The notes under the pieces were generated by a model, which searched no databases, was not told the origin of the DNA, and saw nothing but the letters and a program-made list of their open reading frames with translations. Position numbers and translations under genes: made by a program. Source: Lottia gigantea (taxonomy: Eukaryota; Mollusca; Gastropoda; Lottiidae). Taken from it: 64,000 bases of DNA. This document shows positions 52,501 through 63,845 of the stretch, one piece after another (the first letter of the stretch is position 1; each line of letters begins with the position of its first letter). Where the stretch lies: contig NW_008706746.1 of the NCBI RefSeq assembly GCF_000327385.1, forward strand, positions 5,912,481 through 5,976,480, given 5' to 3'.

Positions 52501-55500
52501 GGCCACATGGTTATATATCCATTATTATATGTGATTATTATGATTAGTTTGAATAAAAATAAAATTTACAATGTTTTGAATATCTTTCGTTTTGGGGGTG
52601 TGAGGGGTTCAAATGATTACTCTAGGGGTGTGACGGCTGAAAAAGGTTGGGAACAACAGGACTGCATGCAGGACTGGACAACATGGATTTAAATTGAATG
52701 TATATATCAACACTTTTGAAATTATGAACACATATCTGTGAAATATGCGCTCCTGTTAAATATTTGTTCAATGGTGTTATTGCTAGATAGTAAAATATAT
52801 AGTATTTTTTCATGTACATGTATAAGCATACATGTAGACATATTAAGCTTTGTCTAAGAAGAGAATGAACTTGTAAGGAATCAATGAATGACTCATTATT
52901 TTCCACTGAAATGCATCATTATTTTAAGCCTCTTGGAAAAACTGAATCTAATGATGAAAAAACTTGCAGAAGAGATTGATTATAGATTCCAATATATGAG
53001 ATTTAATAGTGAGGAATGACGTCAATATTGAAAGTGTCAATATGTCATGTCGTGTCGTTACCGACTATATCAATAAGAATTGCCACAGAGATCAGATGCT
53101 TGAAGCTTCAATTAATAACAATTGTAAAAAATGTAAGATTCCATGACATGTACCAGGTTTTGATTGAGAATATTGAGTTTCTATACACAGTTCTGACTTA
53201 TTAAAGATACTCTCCCAGACTAGAAAATCTTTAACTAACAATTCCTTTCCTCATAAACTGAATAAAGTTGGTGACTTTACATCTGATGAAAGATTTTTGC
53301 AATTCTATGATCATTTGAAATTATTATTCAAAATAGTGACACCAGAATGTTGTTGACTTTTGTGCATTTAACAAATGAGCAGTTTTGGAATATTGCAATT
53401 AAGTCAAACTTAATGCTTTCATGCCTAATTGACAGTGTTACTCTGTTAATTAAACAACAATAGTGTAATAATAGAAGAACATATTATATATTATCATCTA
53501 GAAAGAAAGCCTTTGGGTTATAAAATTATGACTTGCTTTTATTTCCAGAAAAACTTGTTTGAATTCTACAAATAGCCAAACCACTTTTTTTCTCCTCATG
53601 TAAATTCTCATCCATGAAAATTTATTGTAAAAAAGAAAAAAGTTTTCTGAAGTCACTTGACCAATAATCTGGTAGTGCTATGAAGGAAGTGGCTAGGAGA
53701 TTGAATATGAACCAATTTGAAAAATGTACTTTCAGTAATATATAGATTCAAGACAATTCCTGGTAATGGAATACCATCTTCTCGTCATATATAGAGAGTG
53801 ATAGGGAATGTAAATAAGCTACATTTAATACAATAATATTATAAACGTGAACACTCTCTATAATGAAACAAGTTCTCAATCTCTGGTAGATTTCCCTCGA
53901 GCTTTTATCAAGTCTTTAATTCAATTGACTTTTATTCATTGAATGTTCAGCTCTTCCCTATATAACACATATCAACTGCCTGTAACTTGTCAAAATTTTT
54001 ATATATTTGCTTTCTTCATGCATATGTTAGTTTTCGACCTTGAAAGACATAATCATCTAATTTCACAAGCTGAAAACATAATTCAAGCAGGCTGTAACAC
54101 TTTTCATAATGAAAGTCTGATTGGTGTATGCCTGCAATTTATATGTAGTAAAGGTATATTAGTTTAGTTGTGGCATTATTATGTCAGAGAATGATGATAA
54201 GAACTGAAGCCTTTTGTCACTATTAAATCATTTTTCCAATTTTTAATCTGCCCTATTAGCCTGTTGTGCATATTTATATAGAGGACTTCAATGATAACTG
54301 ACGACTATCTTATAGGAAATCGGCCAGTTAAATAAAATGAATGGGCAAGAATATCGTTATTTATTTTAGATGTAAAATTTTCGTTTGTTCTGTCTTTTTT
54401 GGCCTTTAAATCAATGATGTTTTATCCATTAGTTTTACACCATGACAAGTGCCTTCTATTTTTGATGTAAATTGTTCAATTGATTTTACTGTCAAAGTTA
54501 ACTGCCTATTTGACTTTATCAGATGAACTAGAGTAAGATATTTGTGTTTGCAATACAAGGTATTTTTCAAAAACTGAATTTATATTAAAATATCTGGGGA
54601 GTCGTATATTGAGATTTAAAAATAAACCCACAAATCAGCCTTTACAAAGATACACAGCGTTATCTAGTCATGATTTTTATCACTCTAGATATTTGAATAC
54701 CAACAAGCAACTATAGATATGCATATATACTCTTAATATGTTAGATTAAGTTCTAATATCATACATGTACCTAAAACAATGTTGTGATGTATGATACCCT
54801 ATCAAATAACATGTAAAATTAGAACTATTATTTGAGACAATGAAGATGATTATAGTGGTGTATATAATAACTGTTATTATTTGAAGGTCAATAATAAATC
54901 TTTATAGAACCAGACTATATGTGTCAGGTATAATTGTTTTTCAGTGTCTGATTGTGATAATTACTCTCCTGATGCATTCTTTATGATCCTTCTCATCACA
55001 TCTGGTCTAATTATCAATAACATAGGGTCATTATCATTCCTATACGCTTGATGGTGTTCTGTTATGACAGAGCTTTTTCCTTCTTTGATGCTGGAATTTC
55101 TCATACTAAGGTCCCTGGTATTGATTAGAATTGAACATGTTTTAACTCAGTTTTCCCAGTTGTCAGTGAGTTAGGATGATGCTGTGTGCTCCAGGCTGTA
55201 CATAGGAGAAATCTGTTTATATAGTTGATGAGATATAGCAGCATCAGTTTGATGAAACAGGAAAAGTTCAGACTGATGCTGCTAAACCCCATTTTACACA
55301 ATTTTACCTGTTAATTTTTTCCCCTTAATCTTTTTATACCCCACATTATAATGCGGGTGTATATTGTAGTTGCCCCATTCCCCCTTTCCGTCTGCGTCCA
55401 CAATTGACTTGTGAACACATTAGAGACTACAGTTTTTACCAGATTTTAATGTTATTTTGTGTGAGCATTTATATTGATGAGATCTTGGTCAACTGCGAAT

Positions 55501-58500
55501 ATGACGATTTTTCATATCACAACATAAGTAATACAATATTTGACTTGTTTCCACCATTGCTTGTACTTGATTGTTCAATAAAAGCTCCTTCTGAAATAAT
55601 AAATGATATTGTTGATAAAGGAAAATAATTTAACTTATCAAATAATGGTAAAAGTTTTGATTCATGCTCTTTAGACTGTATAATGTTGCATCTTTTTTAC
55701 TGTTGTGAGAAAACCATGAGTTATTAAGTCATTGTTACAGATATGCCTAAATTATGATGTGAATAATAGTTCACAAATGAAACTGTATCAGTTTAGATTT
55801 TATGTTCATGATTGAAGACCAGAAATAATCCTGTATTATTAGAAAGATTTGCTCTGAAATTAAGAAAATGTTAGTCTCTATAATAAATAGACTAAAGAAA
55901 GATCATTATACTGTTAAAGCATACAGATGATTGTTATTTTATTTTTTATCTCCTAAATCACAAGCCTAGAGCACTGATTGATGAGAAATTTCCTCACGGA
56001 AACTTTATTTTTAGACTTCTAAGTAACTTTCTTTTTCAGATTGGATAATAAAGAGATAAAACATTGATAAAAATTGATTTTTTTTGTTCACAAATGAAGT
56101 CATTTGTATTGTTTATTATGTTATAAATAAATCCTTAGGGTGCATTAGTTTTTTTTAAAGTAAAAGAATGAGAAGCTGCTTTATAAAGTTGTATTTATCC
56201 TGTTACTCAAGGCTGTGTACATCAGACAATTTTATAGATTTCAATAAATAAATTCTGACATTTTATACTTCCTCTTCTCTTAATGCCTTGTAATTTCTTA
56301 TTTACATGGCACATTAAAATTTTTTCCACCATTTAAAGTACCTACACATGTTGTTTGTACATATTTATTTGTATAAGATATATTAATAGTTGTTGTTGAT
56401 TTATGTACCAGTGATCTCTCTAATATGTTTTAATTCTGGTATTTAATCTTGTTTTGCAGAATGTGAAAATGGAAAGTTTGGTTGGAAATGTAGATTTAAT
56501 TGTAATTGTTTAAATAATGAGCCATGTGATCCAGTAACAGGAGCATGTCCATCAGGCTGTCAATCTGGTAAATATGGTCAAAACTGTCAATTTGGTAAGT
56601 CATTGATTATTATTTCTAATGTATTTTTGAGAAAATCAATTCTTCAATCTTGAATTCAAAGCTTAAAGTGAGTTCAGTGAAACCTTAGTATAACCATGCT
56701 GTCAAAAAGAAGGTAGTGATGCTACTTGCGAAAGTTCCCTTCTGGTTTTCATTTAGTATCATCGATAGAGATAATATATTGTGACATGACGGAAACACTA
56801 GTCCTCATATGTGTAGTAATGGTTGAGAAGGTTGAAAATCTTGAAGGTTTGAAAAGAGAACATGTTGATTGCCATTGTACTAATAGGACCAAAAAATGCA
56901 CAGCATTTTCTATATTTCAATTTGAATGGACTCCCTTTTCTCTATTCTGATATGAAGATATGTTCATGTGTTTTTTGTTGCAGACAACAAGTGTTTATAT
57001 GACAGACAAGGTGTAAACTACACAGGAACAGTCAATCAAGTTGCAGAAAATACTACCTGTTTAGACTGGTTAGATCCAGAATTAGCCAGTTTTAAAGATG
57101 TTATAAGTGCTGATAAATTCCCAGATAAACTCAAAAATCATACTTATTGTCGAAATCCTGGTATACAGTATTTCGCTGCTAAACCTTGGTGTTATTATAT
57201 AAAAGACGGTGAAGTTATCACCAGTATCTGTGATGTATTAAATGTGTGTGGTAAGTCTACCATTAGATTCCCTTCTCACAAAGATTTTTGTCAGGTTAGC
57301 AACCTTAAATTAATGTTCCAATGATAGTACTACAGCAAGAAGGCTGACTTTAGATTCTAGCTGAACTTTCTAAATGAAATGTTTGGAATATTTTCTAATC
57401 AACCATTATCTGACAGAAATCACTATGACATTATGCATATGGCATCACGTCTTACAACAGGCTAGTGTTGTTTAACTATTGAACAACATAGCCATAATGG
57501 CTGATATTCAACTTAGATAATGTATTTTCAGAGTGTCCGGATTATCTGTATGGTGAAAGTTGTATACAAGAATGTCATTGTAGTAATATAGAGGAAATAT
57601 GTGATAAATCTATTGGTAAATGTCAATCACATTGTGCTCCAGGATGGACTGGAACATTCTGTGATAAATGTAAGTTCTTATTTGAAATATTGAAAGTTCC
57701 CTTCTTTTGAAAAGAGTTGAAGTACAATGGTACACAATTGCAACCAGAAAGAGCCAAAGGAATTCAGCAGATACCAAAGTGCTTCTATTGGAGAGTATCT
57801 TGGATAAATCCTGATACCATTGTTTCCAATGGTTACCATACAACTATCAGAATAAATATACACATATAGATGCATCGTTTGTGTTTTTTTAAAGTATGAT
57901 AATTTTTTTCAAATTTCTGAAATAATTTGAAATGTATCAAACTAGAGAAACAATATGAACATGTCTCTTATTGGTTCAGTGTTTTATTAACATGTATCTG
58001 AAGTTTCATTATTCCTATCCCCAGCATGTAGTCAAGGATATTATGGAGATAGGTGTAGTAAGAAGTGTGGTCAATGTTATAATGATAATTGTTATCATGA
58101 ATCAGGAAAGTGTCTAGAAGATTGTGTTGCTGGCTATTTTGGTGATAAGTGTAAAAAAGGTGGGAACTTGAACTTTTTAGACCAGATTTTTTTCAGAACA
58201 TTGCTTACTAGTTGCTAAATTTTATGAAACCAATAGGATTATTGGTTGCTGTAATATCTGGAGATTTATTTGGATTTAAACTAACAGTAGCCTACATTAT
58301 AAGCTTACTGTTTGAATGTAGTTCTGATTTGTTATCAATGATTGATTTCTTCTCTATCAAAGTCTGAATAAAAGTACTTAAATTCTGATAATTCATGATA
58401 ATAATTATGATATATAATTGTAGAATGTCCGGATGGATCATTTGGTAGAAATTGTATAGGATTATGTGGTAATTGTGGTGACAATGATCCATGTGACCAT

Positions 58501-61500
58501 GTTACAGGATCTTGTTTTAGAAGCTGTGCAGCTGGTTACAGAAATCAAACAGGAGGATGTAAAGACAGTATGTATTTTATTTGTTTAAACTTAACTGTGT
58601 ACATGTTTTATTGCACATGATACATATAAAACAAACAGCCAAACTGTTGTCATTCTTTTCTCATACCACATCAATACTTCAATACCTCTAAACTCTGGAT
58701 CAGACCACTGTCTTTTTGTGGCAGTGTTCACAGGGAAAAAGATACTCTGATGCCATGGCCAGCACCTCTAAAAGCTTTCAACCCCTATAAACTTTATCTA
58801 TAACAAGATTTGACCATTGAAAGAGAAATGGTGTTAGATACCAGTTGGATCACTGTATGACACTATTCTTCAGTCTGCCAAGAAAATTTTTATGGTGTAA
58901 TGTGTAAACAACCCTGTGGTGTTTGTAGACAAGGTTTTACTTGTAATCATATTACTGGAGCTTGTGAAAATGGCTGTGAGGCAGGATATTTTGGAACACA
59001 TTGTAATAAAAGTAAGTAAACTAGCAAGCCTGAATTTTTTAACACTACAAAAATACTTACAAATATTCTTTATAAATGATCATCACAAAGATCCAATTTA
59101 TCTAAACAGTGTTGGCATAAATATTTTAAAAAATAACAGAGCCCTACATTAAAGCTCAGTTTAATAGTGAAAGTTATAATTGTATCAAAGTAACCTATCA
59201 TTGTATTAGAGTCATGAATAAAGGACTTTTTGTAATAGGATAACATGTTTTAAAAGTTATTTTGATTAACATTGTCTTTATCAGTATAAGTCTTTTTTTC
59301 AGCTTGTGAAGTAGGGTGGTATGGGGAGAACTGTACCTCGATGTGTGGTAATTGTAAATTAGGTGTACCCTGTCACAGAGTAACTGGTCAATGTTTAGAA
59401 GGGTGTGCTGAAGGTTTTATTGGCTACAAATGTGCTATGGGTAAAATTTGATTCTTACTTTATTGTTTAAAAAAATAAATCACTGAAGGGATGCAAATGA
59501 AGATATTTCTCTAACATTGTTAATATGTTTGGATTTCAATCAACATGTTGTTATCCTTGATTTATGAATTTTATTTACAAAAACTAAAAAAAATGTTCAT
59601 ATTCAGTTTTTTAACTGTGTTTGATTAAAATCTTCCAAGTAAATTGACATGTACACTCACTATAAATATTTCAGCTTTACAGAAAAGTGTTAAATCATCA
59701 GTAGTGGGTGGTGGGATAGCTGCAGTTGTTGTGTTTTTAATTATTGTTATTTTGATTGTATTATTATTCAGGTATGTATGGCATTTATTATGTTCACTAA
59801 TATCCTAATGGCTGTCCATGTGATATGTGAAGTTTTAACTTTTTTCTTAGAATTGCTCTTGTTGAAGAATAAACATCTGAAAATGACTGGTATAATAAAG
59901 CGTCAATCATGTTAATAAAGTGAAGGAAAATAATTTCTTGCTTTTCAGTAGAAAGAGGAGGCGTAAAAGATTAGCTTTATCCAAACCATTTAGTAAAGAT
60001 GGCTGCCAAGAAGAAGAGTTACAGACTCATGGTGGAACAGAAACATGTCAGTTATTAGAAGATTCTAGAATAGGTATTTTATTTTTATGTTAATTACCAA
60101 AGTTTACTAATTAGAATTCAATAACACTCAATATCTTAAAATACTCTTTTGTTTTATATTTTTACTCATTAGGCATCTCAGGTGATAAAAACTTTTTCAT
60201 ACAATTACAGATTCTTTTATTTTTCAGAGCAAACAGTTTTAATGGAGCATATGGATAACCAAAGAAATGAAGAAATTATCAGTGAACCAATCTATGTTAA
60301 TGTTACTGGTAAAAGACAAACAAGTCCTGTGGAAATCTCACAACTTTATGATTATATAAAGAAAAATAAAGAACATAATTGTTTAGGCTTCAAAAAAGAA
60401 TTTGAGGTTAGTTTTTCAATGGTAACAGATTTGAGATTAAAGAGTAAAGTCTTTGAATGGCATTTAGCAATTGTGAGTACGATATATAGACACAGCTTTA
60501 TGGTTAACCAGTGATTGTTGTTCCATAAAGCTGTGTCTATATATAATAGAAAGAGTACTAAATAGTTTGATTCACAAAATTGTATAGGATTTGTTTTTGG
60601 CACACTGGAAATAACATTTACAATAAATAGAAAGTGTTTTTTCTCACACCAAAATCATGCACAGATTAAAGTATAAATTTTGTATTCCAGGTAACATAAC
60701 GCCAAAGTCAGGGATTTTTTTTTTCAATATGAGAAAAAATTAACTCTTTCAATCCTGGCTGCAGGTTTTATCGGCCACAATTACACAATATATACCTGAG
60801 CAGCCAGTAAAAATTATTTCAATGTCTTTTGCAGGAATTACCAGTTGGATTATTAGCATGTTGTGAAGTGAGTCGAAAAGCTGATAATAGAGCTAAAAAT
60901 AGATACGGTAATATTGTGGCATGTAAGTATTTATCACTACTTATTATTTAGTTTTTATTTTATCATTACTAATTATATTACAGATGATCATTATATAGTT
61001 ATTTTATATCCTACACAATACAGATCATGTTATTTATTACTATATAATTATATTCCAGATGATCATTCTAGAGTTATATTAGATCTTATACAAGGAAAAC
61101 CTAATACAGATCATGTTATTTATTATTATATAATTATATTACAGATGATCATTCTAGAGTTATATTAGATCCTATACAAGGAGAACCTAATACAGATCAT
61201 GTTATTTATTATTATATAATTATATTACAGATGATCATTCTAGAGTTATATTAGATCTTATAAAAGGAGAACCTAATACAGATCATGTTATTTATTATTA
61301 TATAATTATATTACAGATGATCATTCTAGAGTTATATTAGATCCTCTACAAGGAGAACCTAATACAGATCATGTTATTTATTATTATATAATTATATTAC
61401 AGATGATCATTCTAGAGTTATATTAGATCTTATAAAAAGAGAACCTAGTACAGATCATGTTATTTATTATTATATAATTATATTACAGATGATCATTCTA

Positions 61501-63845
61501 GAGTTATATTAGATCCTATACAAGGAGAACCTAATACAGATCATGTTATTTATTATTATATAATTATATTACAGATGATCATTCTAGAGTTCTATTAGTT
61601 CCTATACAAAGAGAACCTAATACAGATCATGTTATTTATTATTATATAATTATATTACAGATGATCATTCTAGAGTTCTATTAGATTTTATAAAAGGAGA
61701 ACCTAATACAGATCATGTTATTTATTATTATATAATTATATTACAGATGATCATTCTAGAGTTATATTAGATCTTATAAAAGGAGAACCTAATACAGATC
61801 ATGTTATTTATTATTATATAATTATATTACAGATGATCATTCTAGAGTTCTATTAGTTCCTATACAAGGAGAACCTAATACAGATCATGTTATTTATTAT
61901 TATATAATTATATTACAGATGATCATTCTAGAGTTATATTAGATCCTTTACAAGGAGAACCTAATACAGATCATGTTATTTATTATTATATAATTATATT
62001 ACAGATGATCATTCTAGAGTTCTATTAGATTTTATAAAAGGAGAACCTAATACAGATCATGTTATTTATTATTATATAATTATATTACAGATGATCATTC
62101 TAGAGTTATATTAGATCCTATACAAGGAGAACCTAATACAGACTATGTTAATGCTAATTATATGGATGTAAGTGTTTTTTTTTTTCAAATTTACCAGATG
62201 ATACTATATTTTTACTTGTTCATGTTAATTTAGAATATTGAAAGGCTTAATTAGTTTTATATTTGTTTCTGTTCTTCTATTTAGTATATGGCTATTTTGA
62301 ATTAAACCTTTATGTACTTTCAGGGTTATTCAAGAAAAAAAGCATTCATAGCCTCACAAGGTACCTGTATACTCTTTTTCATCCCATATCATAGGTATTC
62401 CTGGCTAAATGGAGCAAACATTGAAGATTTTGATCGAATGCAGAAAAAAGTCATTGAAGATGAAGATGTTACGTTATGTATTAGGCTGTCGAGCAGGTGA
62501 CAAATAAATATAGCAAGGAATATGAAATATAGAACAAATTTTTGACTATAATGTATAATTTTTTTACCTTTGCAATTATTGTTTGTAGCTCTATTATATA
62601 GATGTAAGTATATTTTGGAATAATATTCCAGGACCCAATAAAACTATGATCAGAGATTTTTGGAGAATGGTATGGCAGTTAAAGATATCTAAAATAGTTA
62701 TGTTAACAAATTTAGTAGAGGCATGTAAGGTGAGTTATAAAGTTACAAAGCAACAAACTGCCATAGTCAAATATGTGAATGTATAGAATGTAAAGACTTT
62801 GTTGTATGCTGTTACACAGCAATGGTTTTGTAAATAGATAGAGAATAGAGTTGATTTATATTATCATAAGTAAGATTCCTTGAACCCTGAAGTATTTTTT
62901 ATATCTTAATAAACTATATTTGTATTTTGTTACTAGAGAAAATGTGAACAGTACTGGCCTGAAGAAGGTTCTATAAAATATGGTGAAGTTACAGTCAAAC
63001 TTGTACATACCCGAAAATACACAGACTATACTATTAGAACTTTTGAAATTGCAAGGGTAGGTTCTTCTGTTACCAGCTTGGTTTGCCTATCATTTTTCTA
63101 AGGCTTCTAAACTGTCCAGCTTTGGTTATGGTTCTAATCATATCCTTCAATTTCAATTTTTTAACTGTTGTAAGTGATATATCAAAATGATAAAATAAGA
63201 TATGAGCTGTAGAACTCTCAAGTGATGTACTTATTATAACATTTCAGGAAGAAATTAGTAAAATAGTAAAACAGTTCCATTTTACTACATGGTCAGATCA
63301 TGGTGCCCCAACCTACCCTACAACATTATTAGCTTTCAGACGTAAAGTATTATTATATAATACAGATAGTACAGCTCCTATACTCTGTCATTGTAGGTAA
63401 GAATACAGATACTAGCTAAGGCTAACTTCTTATTTCTTCCAATGTGCATTTTTTACTACTGATATTATTATGTTGATATAAATGAATGAAAAAATGTCAA
63501 TGACACCTAGACAGTTTTTAGTGAAAAATTTAGAGAACAGAGAAAGTGTTGAAATGTGTAAAACTGCACATAAAATCCGTAACTAGATTATCTTACAGGA
63601 ACTCATTCTGCAATTTGTGCTCTCAGCTTCTCTATATTCTTTTTCTGTGTAGATTGAATGATTTGTTTTCTATCTGAATATAGCAATTTGTATTGTATTA
63701 ATAATTCAGTGCTGGTATTGGAAGAACAGGAACATATATAGCTTTAGATTATCTGTTAGATCAAGCACAACATGAGAATGTTGTAGATGTTTTAGGTATA
63801 GCACAAATAATGAGAACGAATAGAGTGAATATGATACAAACGTGG
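40494..63845 (+). CDS. Receptor tyrosine phosphatase with kringle and MEGF-type EGF repeats (3' end beyond window)
   Basis: Exons: 40494-40563, 56460-56594, 56984-57250, 57532-57669, 58025-58159, 58424-58567, 58874-59011, 59303-59440, 59675-59771, 59949-60073, 60228-60406, 60835-60922, 62091-62167, 62324-62360, 62632-62729, 62937-63056, 63248-63396 and 63710-63845: 2,271 nt, 757 residues in frame, continuing past the window. Order: signal peptide (MAESLTVFGLILIYLVISSV); EGF-like module; kringle (about 69-158); five further EGF-like modules, one per phase-1 exon; transmembrane helix (about 398-421) followed by SRKRRRKR; and a PTP domain from about 520. PTP motifs are KNRYGNI, DYVNANYM, DFWRMVWQ and HCSAGIGRTG with nucleophile Cys711. 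The mobile loop is TTWSDHGAP, so WPD has become WSD. It would remove phosphate from phosphotyrosine on the cytoplasmic side in response to an outside ligand. The modules' one-exon-each phasing favours shuffling. Confidence 0.9.
44739..44823. mobile_element. 85-bp palindromic mini-element
   Basis: The ends CTGGGATTTTGT and ACAAAATCCCAG are perfect inverted repeats. Pairing continues imperfectly inward (TACGCTCACAAAAG against CTTTTGTTCGCTC). It is a very small fold-back or MITE-like element; no target duplication is certain. Confidence 0.45.
46140..46338. mobile_element. 199-bp MITE with 22-bp terminal inverted repeats
   Basis: The left end CATTAAAGGGCATGGTTAGC and right end GCTAACCTGTCCCTTTAATG are inverted repeats with two mismatches over 22 bases. 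The inside has no coding frame. The end sequence CATTAAAGGG with short length is typical of non-autonomous DNA transposons. Confidence 0.7.
46643..46904. mobile_element. Fold-back element with ~120-bp arms
   Basis: The two halves are imperfect inverted repeats over their whole length. Paired blocks include TTCTAGCCTTTTTATGTG with CACATAAAAAGGCTAGAA, and the centre ATTCCAGAAAGAGTTA with TAACTCTTTCTGGAAT around an 8-base loop. RNA from this segment would form a hairpin about 260 bases long. Confidence 0.75.
47388..49535 (+). mobile_element. 2.1 kb interspersed repeat, copy B
   Basis: It matches copy A (16671-18775) from ACTAGAGCCACACGTGGCAC through GAATTGACATTTCGA, with only scattered substitutions and a few short length differences. 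For example, it keeps CTATGCGAGTTATGCCCC near 48239, which copy A lacks. Its 3' end carries a perfect hairpin, GGGACTTTGC-TGAAA-GCAAAGTCCC (49500-49524), whose stem repeats the subterminal 5' motif GTGGGACTTTGC. The string AAAAGAATTGACATTTCGAT occurs on both sides of the hairpin. It lies in the same direction as the host phosphatase gene. It has no coding capacity. Confidence 0.75.
48668..48712 (+). promoter_or_regulatory. Nuclear-receptor-type motif cluster in repeat copy B
   Basis: AGGTCAATGACCT (IR1), the overlapping TGACCTTTGACCT (DR1) and AAGGTCAAGGTCA (DR0) are all kept without change from copy A. Binding is not shown. Confidence 0.4.
49923..51840 (-). mobile_element. 5'-truncated non-LTR retrotransposon (LINE)
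   Basis: Read right to left it starts inside the reverse transcriptase: GQVPDLWLKGIIKPIPKK, then YRGITVLSIPCKTYMDILN, NGFRKGRSCVDHIY, FVDAKKCFDTINRDCL, VSQGVKQRC and the catalytic YADD (codons near 51202-51213). It then runs through a C-terminal region with a CGHCNSGSVEVERHFLFHC zinc-knuckle-like motif. The 3' end is an (ATT)n tail at about 49923-49950. Several frame breaks and stops interrupt it, including one just before YADD, so it is dead. It is antisense to the host gene. The clade (CR1/L2/Jockey/I-like) is not resolved. Confidence 0.85.
51866..51920. repeat. (ATTC)n microsatellite
   Basis: About 13 uninterrupted copies of ATTC in one run, just outside the 5'-truncated end of the LINE. 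Confidence 0.9.
52349..52663. mobile_element. hAT-like MITE
   Basis: The left end has CCCTGGTTCCCAGTCTGGG with TTGTTCTCACCCC; the right end has GGGGTGTGACGGCTG with AAAGGTTGGGAACAACAGG. The inverted TGGTTCCCA-type ends resemble known non-autonomous hAT elements. An 8-base target duplication was not found, so the exact ends are uncertain. Confidence 0.5.
55335..55400. repeat. Fragment of a possible dispersed repeat
   Basis: ACCCCACATTATAATGCGGG is a GC-rich near-palindromic block in otherwise AT-rich intron. It resembles the kind of sequence found at the ends of dispersed repeats, but no second copy is present here. Confidence 0.25.
56984..57250 (+). other. Kringle-domain exon of the receptor phosphatase
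   Basis: A single phase-1 exon encodes a whole kringle: NKCLYDRQGVNYTGTVNQ, TTCLDWLDPE, YCRNPG, KPWCYY and SICDVLNVC give the six expected cysteines in the usual order, plus the YCRNP and PWCY signatures. It sits between the first and second EGF-like modules. Kringles mostly bind proteins or lysine-like ligands outside cells. Confidence 0.85.
60482..60544. ncRNA. Perfect 22-bp hairpin in phosphatase intron
   Basis: ATATATAGACACAGCTTTAT plus GG (60482-60503) is exactly complementary to the arm at 60523-60544, with a 19-base loop. It begins about 75 bases after the exon ending at 60406. Precursor-microRNA size, but a perfect stem is more usual for a fresh inverted duplication or mini fold-back element. 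Confidence 0.3.
60984..62090 (+). repeat. Tandem array of 13 partial exon/acceptor copies (86-bp unit)
   Basis: Units begin right after an AG acceptor at 60984, 61059, 61145, 61231, 61317, 61403, 61489, 61575, 61661, 61747, 61833, 61919 and 62005; the true exon starts at 62091. Spacing is exactly 86 bases except the first (75). Each unit has an acceptor like TTATATTACAG, then ATGATCATTCTAGAGTTATA and on to AACCTAATACAGAT as in the true exon, then an AT-rich tail in place of the codons for YVNANYMD. No strong donor site exists inside a unit. Since 86 is not a multiple of three, using an early acceptor and reading on meets a TAG in the next unit. The copies are near-identical apart from the first, so the expansion is recent. 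Confidence 0.9.

Larger units (their letters stand above)
40564..56459 (+). other. First intron of the receptor phosphatase (15.9 kb)
   Basis: It separates the signal-peptide exon from the first EGF exon. It holds most of the repeats in this half of the window: a small palindromic element, a MITE, a fold-back element, repeat copy B, a LINE remnant, an (ATTC)n run and a hAT-like MITE. I find no nested protein-coding gene. The stretches 40564-44738 and 52664-56459 hold only AT-rich sequence plus the short fragment noted near 55335. Confidence 0.7.

Noticed and set aside
53770-53866. Short inverted repeat ATAGAGAGTG / CACTCTCTAT
   Set aside because: A ten-base stem around a loop of about 65 bases is too weak to claim a structure or element.
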